Positions 51,416-63,852 of a stretch of DNA of 64,000 nucleotides are shown in pieces. The notes under the pieces are model-generated. The model made no database searches and was not told the DNA's origin. It saw nothing but the letters and a program-made list of their open reading frames with translations. A program made the position numbers and the translations under genes. The stretch is from contig QPMI01000709.1 of assembly GCA_004431415.1 (NCBI GenBank), positions 271,254-335,253 of the forward strand, read 5' to 3'. Source of the DNA: Cyanophora paradoxa. Taxonomy: Eukaryota > Glaucocystophyceae > Cyanophorales > Cyanophoraceae. Numbering within the stretch: position 1 is the first letter of the stretch; the number at the start of each line of letters is the position of its first letter.

Positions 51416-54400
51416 ATGGCGTCCGACCTAGCGCGACAGCTCGCCGGCCTGAGCGCCAAGGCGGCGGTCGGGCCGGCGCCGATCCCTGGCCTCCGCGGCA
51501 AGGCGTCGATCCTCTTCACGCCCAGGAGGCTGCAGAACTCGATCTCGAGAGCATCCACTCGCTCGGCCTCGGCGGCCTCGGGAGCTTGAGAAGCTAGATG
51601 CGCGCTTCCAGGAGTATGAGCGCTCGCTGTTCAGCGCTAAGGCGAAGGAGACGAACGCGAGCTGCAGACCAAGGAAGAGAACAAGAAGCTGGACGACGCG
51701 ATCGCTGGCGTTCTGCGCCTCCTGAGCAACTACTTCCTGCAGAAGCCGGCGCACCGCGTCTTCGAGTACCTCGTTCGCCGCTTCAAGTGCGCATGCAGCG
51801 CTACCCCATCGCGATCACATTGCGCGGGGCTTAGCTGAGGCCGCCCCCGGCGCGCAGGGTCAACGAGTACAACGTGAACGATGTCATGCGCTGCATCCTG
51901 CCGTACCACGAGACGAACATCTTCGTCCGCGTCGTGCAGATCCTGCGCCTGCCGTGCGGCCCCGCCCCGCCTGGCGCCGCACGAGCGCGCCGCGTTAGCT
52001 GAGCGCGTGCGGCGCAGGGGACGATGTTCGCGTTCCTGGAGGGCATGCAGCAGAAGCGGGACGGCCGGTGACGCCGATCAGCCGCGTGGTGCTAGTCAAT
52101 GAGTGCATCCGCAACCAGGGCTTGCTCTCCTTCGTCTGCGAGTCGGTGCGCGGCGCCGCCGCCGTTCGCGCGCGCGCGACGCGTGCGAGCGGGGCGCTGA
52201 GGACGCGCAGACGCAGGCGGCGGTGGGCGCGGGCACGGCGGGGGCGACCTCGTTCTCGTTCGCCGTGGCTCTGGTGGTCGAGGTGCTGCACCGCGTGGGG
52301 CGGCCGCAGCCGGACCTCGTCTCCCGCGTCCTTCCCCTCGTCATCGACGGCCTCCGCGCCTCGGGCAACGCCGACTTCCAGGTCCGCCTCGCCCCCTCTG
52401 CGTTCCGCGCCACGCCTGACGCGCCGCGGCGCAGTGTGCGGCGTACATGATCCTGGGGGCGATCGCGACGAGGGCGCCGCTGGACGCAAAGGGCGTGGCG
52501 ACCCTCGGGGAGCTCCTGGCGAAGCACGCCCCGCAGGACGCGGCCGACAGCCCTGCCGCCCTCACCTGCCTCGTCCTCCTCTGCGAGGTGCGCCTCGCTC
52601 CTGGCCCCGGTCTCTCGGCGGCCTCCCGACGCGGGGCGCAGACGCAGGGCCCGGGGCGCTCTCGGTGAACGCGTTCCGCTTCGCGAGCAAGTTCGCGGGC
52701 CTGGCGCCGGCGCTGGCGGCCCTCTCGGCGCGGCACGCCATCGGGGCCTTCCTCGGCCCCTTCCTGGCGCACCTCGTCGAGCACTGCTACCGCCACGCCA
52801 ACTACCGCGCGCTGCTCCGCGAGCTCGCCGAGGGCCTCCCGGCCGCCGCCCTGCGGCCCCACGCGGAGGCGGCGGCGGCGGCCGTGCTCGCGCGGCACGC
52901 GGCCGGCGAGGGCGGGGCGGGGCGGACGAGGAGGTCTCGGGGAGCTCCTCCAACTGCTCGCCTCCCGCTTCCCGAGGAGCTCGACCGCGCCATCGCCTCC
53001 GCCCTGGGCGCAGGCGCCGCCCCGCCGCCGCCCGCCGGGCAAGAAGGAGGCGGCGGCGGCGCCCTCGGAGGGCCCCAGGCGGCGGCGGGGCGGGAGCGGG
53101 TCTTCGAGCTGGTGCGGGGCACGCTGGCCGGCACGCGGCACGAGCCGGTGGCGGGCGGGGCCGGCACGACGCTCCTGCTCGCCCTCGAGCACCCGGAGGC
53201 CGGCGTGCGCCTGGCGGCCCTCGAGCGCGTCCCCGAGGACCCGGCCCCCGGCGACGCCGAGGCGCTCGGCTCCGCCCTCCTCCGCCGCGCCGCCGACGAG
53301 GAGCCGCGCGTCGCCCGCCGCGCCCTCCGCCACCCCGCCCTCGCCCGCCTCTGCAAGCCCGACGACCTCCTCGCCGCGCTGGCGGGACCGCCGGCTCGAG
53401 CCCGCGGCGGCCGACGCCCTCGCGGCCGTGGCCAAGGCCCACCCGGAGTCGGCGCCCGAGGCGGCGCGCCTGCTGCTGCAGCGGCTCCCGTGGACGCCGG
53501 CGGCCGCCAAGCTCAGCCGCGCCTGCGTCCAGCAGGCCCCCGAGCTCGCCGAGCTCGGCGGGCGGCCGCCCTCTTCGGAGGCCTGGAGGGCGCCCTCGAG
53601 GCCGCCGCCGAGGCCGCCGCCGCCGCCGTCGGCGAGGAGGAGGAGGAGGAGGAGGAGGGCGGGAGGCGGGCGGCCGCCGGGCGACGTGCAAGGCGCGCGC
53701 CGAGGGCCTCTGCGTCAACGTCGAGCTGATCCGCCGCCTCGCCGCGGCCGCCGCGCCGACCCCGACGCCTGCATCCCGCCCCTCGCCGCCGCCGCCGCCG
53801 CCGGGACGGGCCCCGCGCCGCCCTCGCGACCCTCGCCTCGCCCGCGCCGCCGCCGAGGCCCACGATGACCGTGCGAGCCCGCGCTCCGCCCCCGAGCCGC
53901 CCCCGCCTAACATCGTACCCAGGGACCGCCGTGGAGTTCGCCCGGCGCTCCTGGCCCCCCTCCAGCGCCTCTGGAGACGGCCCCGCCGCCGGCCCGCCGG
54001 CGGCCTGCCTCAAGGCCGCCCGCGCGGCCGCGCGGGCTCGCCCCGCGAGGGCCTGCCGCCCCTGGAGACCCTCGCCGCCCTCTTCGGGTGCGGGCGCTGC
54101 GGCCGGCGCAGGCGGCCGCCGCCGCCGCGCACGCCGAGCGCGAGGCGCTCCTCTTCGGCCTCGCGGCGGCCCTGGCCGCCTCCGCCCTCCCGGCCCCGCC
54201 GCGCCCCTCTCCGCCGCCGCCGCCGGCGGCGCTGCCGGTGCTCAAGGAGCTGGTGGCGGGGCTGTGCGGGCGGCCTCGTTCGAGGGCGAGGCGCGCTCGT
54301 GCGTGGACGCCGTGGCCCGCACCCTGCCCCGGGCGCCTTCCTCGACCTCCTCGCCCTCCTCATCGCCTCCCACCGTGCGCCCGCCTCCGCCCCCCCTCCC

Positions 54401-57400
54401 GCCCGGCTCGGTTTGGCTCACGCCCCGCCCGCAGCGGCCGAGGTGCCGGCGAACGTGCGCGTGCGCTGCCTGCAGCTCGCCCAGGAGGCCGCCGCCGCCG
54501 CCGCCCGCGCCGAGCCGGGCTCCCGCGCCGCGCTGGGGCCCGCCGCCGCCCGCCTCCTCCCGGCCGCCTGCGTCGCGCTGGCGGCCCCGAGCGGCCCGTC
54601 CGCCGCGCCGCCGCCGCCTTCGCCGCGCTCCTGAAGGGCGCCCTCGCCGCCGCCGCCGCCGAGCAGCCGGCCGCCGCCCTCTCGCCCTCCTCACCCGCCT
54701 CGCCATCGACCCGGCGGCCGCCCCGGGGGCCGCCCCGCCGCCCCGCGGGGGCCGCCGCCCCACCCCTCCACCTCTTCTTCGGCGGGGCGCGCGCCAAGGC
54801 GGCCGCCGCGGCGGGCAGCGCGCGCAAGGGCTCCAGCCGCAAGGCGGCCTCGGCGTCGGACAAGGGCGGCCGCGGCGCGGCGCAGGAGGAGTGCGCGGCG
54901 GAGGGCCCCAGCGACGCGGCGCTCGACGCGCTCCTCGCCGTCATCGCCGGCGCCCCCGACGCCCTCGCCGCCGACCCGCCGCCCTGCCCGCCTCCTCGCC
55001 GAGCGCCTCGCCGCCCCGGCCCGCCCCCGTCCGCCCGCAGGGGCAAGAAGTGCGTACCCCCCGCCCGCCCGCCTGCTCCCGCTTGCTCGCCTGAGCCTCG
55101 CCGCCCGCTCGCTCGCAGGGAGGCGCCGGCGTCGGACGTGGCGGGCGACGTGGTCGACTTCCTCGCGGCCTTCGCCCTCCGCTTCGACGGCCCGGCCGGC
55201 TGGCACGCCCGCGCCGCCCTCCTCGCCGCCCTCGCCGCCGCCCGCCCCGCCCCCGCCCTCCGCCCTCGGGGCGCCCTCTGGAGGAGTCGGCCCCGCGCGC
55301 CGCCGCCGCCTCGGCCGCCGCCGCGGCGACGCCCGCCTCCTCTCCGCCGTCGCTGCGGTCGCCTTCCGCCCGGAGGCGGCCGGAGCGCTCGAGGGGACGA
55401 GGGCGCCGCCCTCTTCGACGCCCTCTCGGCCTCCTCGCGAGCCCCGCCGAGGCGGCCGTCCCGCAGGGCGGCACCACCTCCCCGGGCCGCGTCTCGGTCC
55501 GCCTGGACGCCCTCGCCGCCCTCGAGGGCGCCGGCGGCTGGTACGCCGCGCTGCCGGCCGCCCGCCAGGCCGCCGTCTTCGGCGCCCTCCTCACCCTCCT
55601 CGGAGCGAAGCCGCCCCCGAGTGCGCCGGCGCCGTCCACCGCGCCCTGCGGGCCCTCCCGTACCCCCGAGGCCCTCGCCGCCCGCTTCCGCCTCGCCGCC
55701 GGCGGCGCCGGCGCTGCGAGCGCACGCCGCCGCCCTCGGCCGCCAAGCGGGCCCGGCGCAAGGCGGAGGAGACTCCCGACAGCCCCGCTTCCTCGGCTTC
55801 GGGCGCGGCCGCGGCGCCCTCGGGCGTGGCGCTGCGGGGCGCGGCCCTGACGCTGGAGGTGCTCCAGTACAAGGCGGGCGAGGCCGTCGCGGCGGGCGGC
55901 GCGCCCGTCCTCCTCCCGCCCTCTTCGCCCTTCTGCGGGCCCTCCTGCGGCCCCGCCCGGCGGCCGCAGAGGGCGAGGAGGCGGAGGGCCCGGCGCCCGA
56001 GTACCTCAAGCAGCTGTGCATGGGGAGCCTGCGGGAGTGCGCGGCGGGCGGCTCGGCCCCCTCCGAGGCGCTGGACGTGGAGGCCGTCGTGCTCTGCGTG
56101 CAGGGCGCGGCGGACCCGCAGACGCGCAACGCGGCGCTGCTGCTCCTCGCCGGCCTCGCGAGGCGGCGCCCGACCGCGTCCTGGCGCACGTCCTCCCCGT
56201 GGCGGCCGTCCTGGGCCGGCCTCCCTCTCGGCGGACGACGCGGCGACCTTCGCGGCGGTGACGCAGACGATCGAGCGGGTCGTCCCCGTGCTGGCGGCGC
56301 ACGGCCCGACGGGGCGCGGCCCCTCCTCGAGGCCTTCGTCTCCGCCGTGCCCCGCACCGCCCCGCACCGCCGCCTCCCGCTCCTCTCCACCCTCCTCCGC
56401 ACCCTCGGTCCGCCTCGCCCTGCCCCGGCCCTCCTCCTCCTCCTCGCCGCCGCCCCGGCCCCCGGCTTCGACGCGCCCGAGTTCGCGGCGGCGCTCCTCC
56501 TCCACGAGGGCCCGCGCGCCGCCGCCGCCGCCCTCTCCACACTCCTCCACCGCGCCGTCCTGCCCCTCCCCGACGGCTTCCCGGAGACCGCGCGGCGGCG
56601 GCGCCCGCCCCCGCGAAGGGCAGCGGCAAGGCCAGCGCCCGCAAGGAGAAGGAGGCCGCCGCCGCCTCCGCCCCCGCCGAGGCGCCCCTTGTGCCCGAGT
56701 ACGTGGACCCGGCGACCCTGGGCCCGGCCCGCTGCCGCGCCCTCGCCCTCGAGTCCTTCAAGCTGGCCGCCCGCGTGCTGGGGAGCCGGCCCCTCGTCGG
56801 GGCCCTGCTGGAGGCCCCCGCCGACGCCCGCGCCGCCGTCGAGGCGAGCTGCGGCCGCCTCCTCGAGGCGCCCTCCTCGCCCTCCGCCGCGCCGCCGCCC
56901 TCCAGGCCGCCGCGGAGCCCGGCGCCGCGGCGGCGGCCCACGGGGCGGCCCTGGCGCAGGCGGCCGGCTCGGCGCTCGCGCGGGCCGTCGAGCTGCTCCG
57001 CCGGCGCCCTTCGCCTCCGCCATGGACGCGCTCCTCGCGCACAGCGACCCCGCCGTCCGCCGCCGCGCCCTCCAGGCACGCAGCGCAGCCTCTCCCGCCT
57101 CTTCTTCTTCTTCCGCGGCTCACGGTCTCCCCGCGCAGGTGCTGGCGGAGCGGGTGGGCCACACGCCGGAGGGCCCCGAGGGCGACGCGGCGCTGGAGGC
57201 GCTGCTCCCCGCCGCCTCCGCGTCCTCGAGGAGGACGGGCACCCCTCCCACGCCGCCTCCTCCGAGGTGCCACCCTCACTCCCTCCCTCCCTCCCTCTCT
57301 TTCTCTCTGATCGCCGAGCTCGCTCTGTCGCGCAGCGGGCGGGCAACGCGCAGGCGGCGCTCCTCGCCGTCGAGCAGCTGGCCCGGCGCCTCGCGGGGCG

Positions 57401-58632
57401 CCGCCCGGAGCCTTTCGTTGCGGCGGTCCCGCGCGTCCTCGCGGCGCTGGAGGGGCCCAGCGAGGCGCTCGCGGCCTCGGCGCTCCTGACCTCGCGGCGC
57501 TCGCCGTGGAGCTCGGGCCCCGCGTCGTGCCCCACGTGCCCCGCGCCCTCCCGCCCCTCCTCAAGGCCCTCGCCCGCTCCCTCGAGGCCCCAGCCCAAGC
57601 CCAAGCCGCGCGGCCGCGGCGGGCGGCGAGGCGGGCGGCCGGCGGTGCTGCCGGTGGCGGCGCTGGCCGCGATGAGGCGCTCGTGAGCACGGTGCCCCAG
57701 TTCCTCGGCCCGCACCTCCCGGACGCCCTCGCCGCCTGCGTCACCCCCGCCTCCTCGCCTCGGGCCAGCAGGCGCTGCTGGACCGCTCGGCGGCGCTCCT
57801 CTCCGCCGCCGCCGCCCGCGTCCCGCCCGCCTCCTCCTCCCGGCCCTCGCCGCCGCCCTCCCGCGCGCCGCGGAGGCGGGGCCCGAGGGCGTCATCCGCC
57901 TGCTGGAGGCGACGGGCGCCTGCTGCGCCTCGATGCAGCGGCTGGACGCCGCGGCGCTGCACCGGCCCGCCTTCGACCTCATCCTGCGCGCCCTCGAGCT
58001 GCGCCCGAGCCTCCCCGCCGAGCAGGCCCCCGCGGTGGAGGCCGCCGCCTCCTCCGCCGCTGCCTCCCTGGTCATGAAGCTCAGCGAGCGCGAGTTCCGG
58101 CCCCTCTTCCTCCGCGCCCTCGACTGGGCCTCCGCCCTCCCCGCCGGCTCCAGCTCGGGCTCCGGCGAGCGCGCGGACCCGAACCGCGCCATCGCCTTCT
58201 ACGGCTGCTCGGCTCCCTGGCGGAGCGGCTCAAGGCCATCTTCGTCCCCTTCTTCGGGCACGTGTGGAGGCGACGGTGCCCACTTCACTGGGGAGGTGGA
58301 GCTCGTCGGGACGCCAACGTGGCGCCGGCGGCAGCGACCGTCGCCCCCGAGGCCGCCCTCTCAAGCGAGCCCCCTCGGCCAAGCGCCGCCGGGCAAAGAA
58401 GGGGAGGCCGCGGCCCCAGCCTCCGCGGCCAAGCAGGCGGCCTCCTCCGCAGCTGTGGACCCGGAGCGGTTGGCGCGGGACGAGGTGATCGCCTGGCGCT
58501 GCAGGCGCTGCTCTCTGCTTCCGGCATGACGCTGCCGCCGCGACGGGCTTCACCACCCAGGTCTGTCGGCCCATCTCCTCTCTTTCCCTCCTCCCTCCCG
58601 TCCCCCACTGCATCCCCCCCCCCCCCCCCCGC

Positions 58633-58672
<40 letters not shown>

Positions 58673-59445
58673 CTCCCCCCTTCCGCCCTCCCCTCCTCGC
58701 CCAACCCCCTGCTTCAAGCCCTTCTCTCCCTAACCCCCCGCCCCCCCCCTCCCTACCCCCCCCTCCCGCCTCCGCCCCCCCCCTCCCGCCTCCGCCCCCC
58801 CTCCGCCTCCGCCCCCCCCCCCTCCCCCCCGCTCCCCGCCCACCTGCTCGCCTAGGACGGGCTACGCTGTGTATCGCAGGCGCGCTTTGATCGGATGATG
58901 CCCGCGTTGGTGGGCCTCTCCAGCACACGACGTCACCCCGCCCCGTCCGCGCGGCGGCGCCGCCTCCGGTCCGGCGCCAGCCGCCGGCGCAAGCTCCGAG
59001 GGCAAGAAGAAGAAGAAGGAGAAGGGAAGGAGGGGCAGGAGAAGGCGGGGCGGCGACGGGCCCGTACGAGGCGCGGGTGAGACGCTCCTGGCGCCCTGCC
59101 TGGCAGAGATGGCCATGGCAGCGGCTCCGACGTGCGTCCACCACTGCCCCGCAGCCACACTCGGCGGCCACTGACTCTCTTCACAGGCGCTGTGGAAGCC
59201 CCTGAACCATGCCCTGCTGATGGCGACGCGGAGCGAGGATCCCGTCATCCGGCGGCGGCGCTGCGGTGCTTCGAGGTGGTGGCGGCACGGGTGGCGAGGA
59301 GTACCTCGTGCTGCTGCCGGAGAGCATCCCGTTCCTGGCGGAGCTGATGGAGGACGCGGACGCGGGGGTGGAGGCGGAGGTGCGGCGCGCCATCAAGCTC
59401 CTCGAGAGATGTCGGAGAGTCCTCCAGCGCTACCTCTCAGGATAG
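51416..59445 (+). CDS. UTP10: U3 snoRNA-associated protein 10 (HEATR1/UTP10)
   Basis: A very large HEAT-repeat protein of the t-UTP complex, which acts in rDNA transcription and 18S rRNA processing in the nucleolus. The start MASDLARQLAGLSAKAA at 51416 and the segments LLSNYFLQKPAHRVFEYLVR and ILPYHETNIFVRVVQIL are hallmark UTP10/HEATR1 sequences. The C-terminus WKPLNHALLMATRSEDP, with EEYLVLLPESIPFLAELMED in one reading, also matches, ending in TAG at 59443-59445. The middle is a long series of Ala/Leu-rich helices with acidic stretches. Several introns are seen, such as one ending GCGCGCAG near 51857. The frame is broken many times: near the start, one base is missing at CCC 51521-51523, GGG 51580-51582 and about 51655, relative to the family. 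Confidence 0.85.
58611..58830 (+). repeat. Poly-C and C-rich tract in a late UTP10 intron
   Basis: Runs of C of 14 to over 30 bases, then (C)n-TCC-type repeats, lie between coding segments of UTP10. They form an extreme polypyrimidine tract just before the exon that starts near 58880. The length is probably unreliable in the assembly. Confidence 0.85.
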
Positions 59446-60086
59446 TCAGCTCCGCCCCCGACCCGACCTGGAGTGGGGCGGGCACCTCGGCAGCGAGTCG
59501 GCCCCCCTATATGCACTATGATAGCTAGCTATCATAGTGTAGTAGAGCAGGTCTCCTTTAATTTTGATTTCCTTCATGCCTGCGCATGCAGCTGTGCACC
59601 ATGGCCATGCATATGCAGGTACCGGTGCACGTGGCATATGGCGCATGCGCAGGTGCAGGCCTACGTACGTACCCCCGGTATAGTATACTCCGGCGCCGCG
59701 GACGATTTGCAAATTGATCATCATGGCATGCATATGAGCGCGGCCGATCGCGAGCTCGATCGCGAGTTGACTGCGGGCCGATATCGATCGCGAGTTGCTT
59801 ATGCAAAATTAAGAGTGAAGTCGAGTTAATTCTTTAATTTTAATTTTAATTTTCAATTCGAAACGCCGCAGCCAATCGGAACTTCGTTGGTCGAAAAACA
59901 AACGTGGGTTTGTTTTACTCGCATGAGCCTGATCGAAATCGGGTACCCTAAGTTGTGATTCAGTCGTACCCTCCCCACACATTTGCCTGGCGAGATCTTC
60001 TTTGAGCCGCATCTCGCTGGGCCGCGATCGCATCAGACGGCAAGCAGAAGTAGTTTCGCACTGTCCGGGCCGCCGAGCGCGCGGGA
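59446..60086. other. Intergenic region, palindrome-rich, no gene seen
   Basis: Contains GCCATGCATATG, GCGCATGCGCAG and repeated CGATCGCGAGTTG words, then an AT-rich stretch at 59820-59860. It separates the UTP10 stop from the next plus-strand start. Confidence 0.5.
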
Positions 60087-60880
60087 ATGGCTGAGCTTCA
60101 ATACAAGATCGACTTCGCGTTCCGCCATCGGATGCTCTTGAAGGCCGAGGCCGAGAACGGGATCCCGGCCGGCACGACGCAGCTTCGCAATGCGCACGCC
60201 ACCCCCATCAAGCCGCTGGCGTTGTTCCTCGCCGAGAAACGGGCGAAGAAGAGCCCCAGAGCCGTCAAAGCCTTCTCCGTCATCCAGAAAGTCATTGGGC
60301 GATTAGGGCTACTGCGGTGCTGTTTTGTCATAAGCAAGCAACTCGAGACACGGTTTACGGTGCGCGGCGGCTGGGCGGGTGTGCACACGCGTGCCAAGCT
60401 CACTCGCGCGCGCGCGCCATGCAGGTCACGCCCGAGCGAAGCTCCTGGAGGGCGAGGAGATGGTCGTTCTGGTCCAGCGCCTGAAGGAGCCCTACAGCCT
60501 CGCACCCCCGCAGTCCATCGGTTCGTTTCCGTCAGCGCTCTCCAGCTCATGATCATCCACTTGCTGTACCGCTGCTGACTGTGCGTGCTCAGAGGAGGCA
60601 TGCGCAGAGAAAGCCGATCCAGACCTTCTCAAGACTGATGCAGGCCCTGGTATGTCCGAGGAGAAGTGTGAGGGCGACCGTGGCCGGGACCATCTCGTCG
60701 TTCCTGCCGATGGACGTGTGACCGGGCACATCAACCGTACAAGCCAGGGAAACCGACCCTCAAAGGAATTCTTCTGCTACCGGTGCACTTGTTTACTCGA
60801 AGCCCTTTTGGCACTCGCAATCAATTGCCTGATCATGAACTTCAATGCTGCAGTCTGCTGCTTGCAGTGAAGAACCCATG
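60087..60880 (+). CDS. Unrecognised gene, 5' exons
   Basis: Starts MAELQYKIDFAFRHRMLLKA; the first exon continues to about 60300 with a helical, basic sequence (LAEKRAKKSPRAVKAFSVIQ). A second exon after acceptor CATGCAG (about 60425) reads LLEGEEMVVLVQRLKEPYSL. A third after GCGCAG (about 60610) reads RKPIQTFSRLMQAL before donor GTATGT. The sequence character is that of a real protein. No family recognised. It may be continuous with the exons at 62538-63775 as one gene. Confidence 0.5.
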
Positions 60881-62537
60881 GGAGCTACCGGCTTGTTGGC
60901 TGTGACTCGCGGGTGCTTGTCGTGGAGGCCATCTGGAAGTTCGATTTGGACAGCACTGGTAATCTCTCTTCATTCTTTGTGATGCGTGTGGCTGCTCCAG
61001 CATTAGAACATTGGAACCCCTTCGATATATATCTAGATCTAGGGGGGGGGCCAGGGATGGTCAAGTGACCCTATGAAAAGTGCCTGCCACATCACTGGCT
61101 AGGTTCCCCCCTCCCCCCCTCCAATCCCCCCCCTCCAATCCTCCCGGCCCTAGCACCCCCCCCCTCCCCCCCCCCTCTCCTTTGTTGGAGGCCCCTGTTC
61201 CTTTTCCTGGGCAACTGGATGTCTCTCTTGTCTCTGCTTGTCTCTGCTTGTTGTCTTATGCATATGTATTCTGTAGATCTGTGTCTTGTTTTCTTTCTTC
61301 GTAGCTTTCCTTCGATAAATCTGTCTGTCTGATACTGTGCTTGTTCTATCCAACCACATACACAGCTAGCTGCATGTGTAGTCTCAGGCCCTGCTGCTCT
61401 GGCCCATGTGCAGTCTCAGGCCCTGCAGCTCTGCTAGCTACGAGCCTGCCTCCGCCCATGCCTTCGAATTCAGGCCCCATTCTTTCTGAGCCCCACTAGT
61501 ACTGGGCCATTCCTGGAGGCTCTGCTGCTCTGCTAATCAGGAAAATGTGCCCCCTGTGTCGCTTGAGGCCCCTTCCTTTTTGAGCCCCAGGCCACTGGGC
61601 CGTTCCCTGTGGCCCATGTGCAGTCTCAGCTGCAGGCCTTGCTGCTCTGCTAGCCAGGAGCATGTGCCCTCTAGTGCCACTTGAGGCCCCTTCCTTTTTG
61701 AGCCCCACTGGGCCGCTCCGAGTTCCCAGAGGCCCATGTGCAGTCTCAGCTGCAGGCCCTGTGCTCTGCTAGCCAGGAGCATGTCCCCCCTGTGCCAAGC
61801 CCCACTGGGCGGTTTCTTCCGGAGGCCCATGTGTAGTCTCAGGCCCTGCAGCTCTGCTAGCTATGAGCCTGCCTCAGCCCATGCCTTCAGGCACCATTCT
61901 TTCTGAGCCCCACTAGTACTGGCCATGGGCCATTCCTGGAGGCCCAAGTACGTGCAGTCTCAGCTGCAGGCCCTGCTACTCTGCAGCTGCTAGCCAGGAG
62001 CATGTGCCCTCTAGTGCCGCTTGAGGCCCTTTTTTTTCTGAGCCCCACTGGGCCATTTCTTCTGGACGCCCATGATCATGAGCAGTTCCAGCTGCAGGCC
62101 CTGGTAGCAGGCCCTGTGCTCTGCTAGCCAGGAGCATGTGCTGTCTACTGCGGCTTGAGGCCCCTCCCTTTCTGAGTCCCACTGGGCTATTCCTCCCTTC
62201 CAACTACAGGCCCTGCTACTCTGGCCCTGGCCTTCTAGATTGCTCCCCTTTTTCAGTGCCCTGTGTTTTCTTCCTATTTTCCATCTCCAAAGGCCGCTAG
62301 CCACTAGCTGCTTAATTTGTCCCCGTCTTCGTTCTCTTTTTTTGACTCTAGATCCTCTCCGTGAGTGTAAGCCTCCTCGTGACTGTATCCTTTACAGAAG
62401 AGGCTCTCTGGCAGAACCACGAGCTTCAGGCTTTGAACCCACAGCTGCAGAGCCAGCTGGCTTTGGGTGCCTTTCCTTCCCTCACCATCCACTTTTATGC
62501 AAACGTTTTTACCACTTACATTGTGTTTTTTTCAGAA
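60881..62537 (+). other. Probable introns with C-rich tracts and minisatellite
   Basis: Non-coding by appearance. It holds C-rich runs at 61105-61185, a TGTCTCTGCT duplication near 61230, and the minisatellite listed separately. The TTTTTTCAG at 62528-62536 looks like a 3' splice site for the exon that follows. Confidence 0.45.
61380..62230. repeat. ~115-125-bp minisatellite, about seven imperfect copies
   Basis: Recurrent blocks in fixed order: GGCCCATGTGCAGTCTCAG, CTGCAGGCCCTGCTGCTCTGC, TAGCCAGGAGCATGTGCCC, GCTTGAGGCCCCTTCCTTT and TGAGCCCCACTGGGCC. Copies centre near 61440, 61530, 61650, 61770, 61855, 61985 and 62125. Minus-strand open frames through it repeat the same peptide and are not taken as genes. 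Confidence 0.85.
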
Positions 62538-63775
62538 TTCGAAGTCCAACAGGGAGTCAACATTGACCCAGCTGCAGGTCAAGGTAGGGGCCTTTCTTCG
62601 TCTTTGAATTTCTGCTCCGGAAAGGGATCTGATCACATCCCATCGTTCATATGCATCAGATGACGATAATGCACATGGCGACCAGGGCAGGGATGTGCCT
62701 TCAGTAGTGCCCCTTGGTGCACACACTTCTTGCTTGAGCACACCTGTGATTGCGGCTGACAGCATTTAACATGCACTTTAATCTAGATGATGTCTCTGAT
62801 GAAGACTCGAGTGAGGGCATGGTGCCAGCAGATATTGACAGTCTGAGTACAGGTAATCATGCCTCCTACAGATATATAGCTCTCTACTGTGTTGTTGATA
62901 TGTCTCTATCAGGGACACACTCCGAGGACTCAGAGCAATTCGAAGACCACCAACAAGTATTTACTAATGACAAGGAACCGGTGAAATCATGCCACTTTGC
63001 ACAACTTCAAATTGCATCAGCCATTTACTGCTCCAACAGTATGAACAGTATGCTCCAGCTCCCTTGCCTCTCTTGTCAGGACCTCAGAAACGCAAGTATA
63101 GCCCTGACAACTCCATGCCTCAAGATTTTGATTCAACTGTTCAAGCTTCCGGTGCACGTGCATTCATGGCCAATCACTTGTCAAGCCATGATCTAACTCT
63201 GTCATCTCTATGTCAGGGGTTCAATTTCAGCTCGATGAAGACAACACATACATCTTCAAGAACAAGCTTGCCCGCCTCGGCCCGGAGCTTCCTCTGCTGG
63301 GGAACCCTAATTTAACATCCTTGAACAGTACTGCTGACATTAACACACAAGTTCACAAGCAAGGTGGGTCGTTTTTATAAGAGTGGCGATTCTGTGTGAT
63401 AATTGTGTTGGAATTTGCTCAGTTGAAGTGCATCCCACCACGCAAGTGGACGAATCCAGGCTGGACAACCCAGATATTGAGCTCAACATAGTTCCAGGCC
63501 TTGAGAGCCTCCAGCTCCAGGGTGAGGTTTGAAATTTCTTGTAGAGAAATAAATTAACCTTGACTTTTTCATGTAATGCAGCTGGATGTGTTCTTGAGGA
63601 CCTTCATCCAGGGCACGTTCTCGAGCTTAATCAAGCCCCTGTTGGAAGCGCTTTATATGGCTCTTTGAATGCTGCCTCGGGCAACCACAAGTCTCTCCCA
63701 GGCTACAAGGAACTTCAAGAGGTTGATAGATTTGAAGATCTTCACTCTGTAGTGAACAGTCAGGACTGGAGCTAA
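62538..63775 (+). CDS. Unrecognised gene, 3' exons
   Basis: A chain of small exons with GT/AG borders: about 62538-62583; an acidic Ser-rich exon (DDVSDEDSSEGMVPADIDSL, about 62777-62850); about 62910-63000; an exon reading LLQQYEQYAPAPLPLLSGPQ; one reading FQLDEDNTYIFKNKLARLGP (about 63218-63360); one reading VDESRLDNPDIELNIVPGLE (about 63425-63520); and a last exon ending VVNSQDWS with TAA at 63773-63775. The domain is not recognised. Acidic and Gln/Pro-rich stretches would suit a transcription regulator, but that is inference. Confidence 0.5.
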
Positions 63776-63846
63776 GAATCCTGAGTAGATTCGAGAACCC
63801 TGAGAAGATTCAAAGAATTCAATCCATGCATGTGAAATGCAATGTA

Positions 63847-63852
63847 AATAAA
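63847..63852 (+). promoter_or_regulatory. Candidate polyadenylation signal (AATAAA)
   Basis: AATAAA lies 72 bp downstream of the TAA at 63773-63775, a usual distance for a 3' end. It may be chance. Confidence 0.4.

Noticed and set aside
54088-57489. 1133-aa plus-strand frame within UTP10 taken as the true frame
   Set aside because: It alternates between Ala/Leu-rich helical sequence and Pro/Arg-rich nonsense, showing that the true frame is crossed by lost bases and introns; only the gene span is annotated.
61496-62304. Minus-strand repeated frames (70-97 aa) as a repeat protein
   Set aside because: They are translations of the minisatellite; the plus-strand surroundings look intronic.
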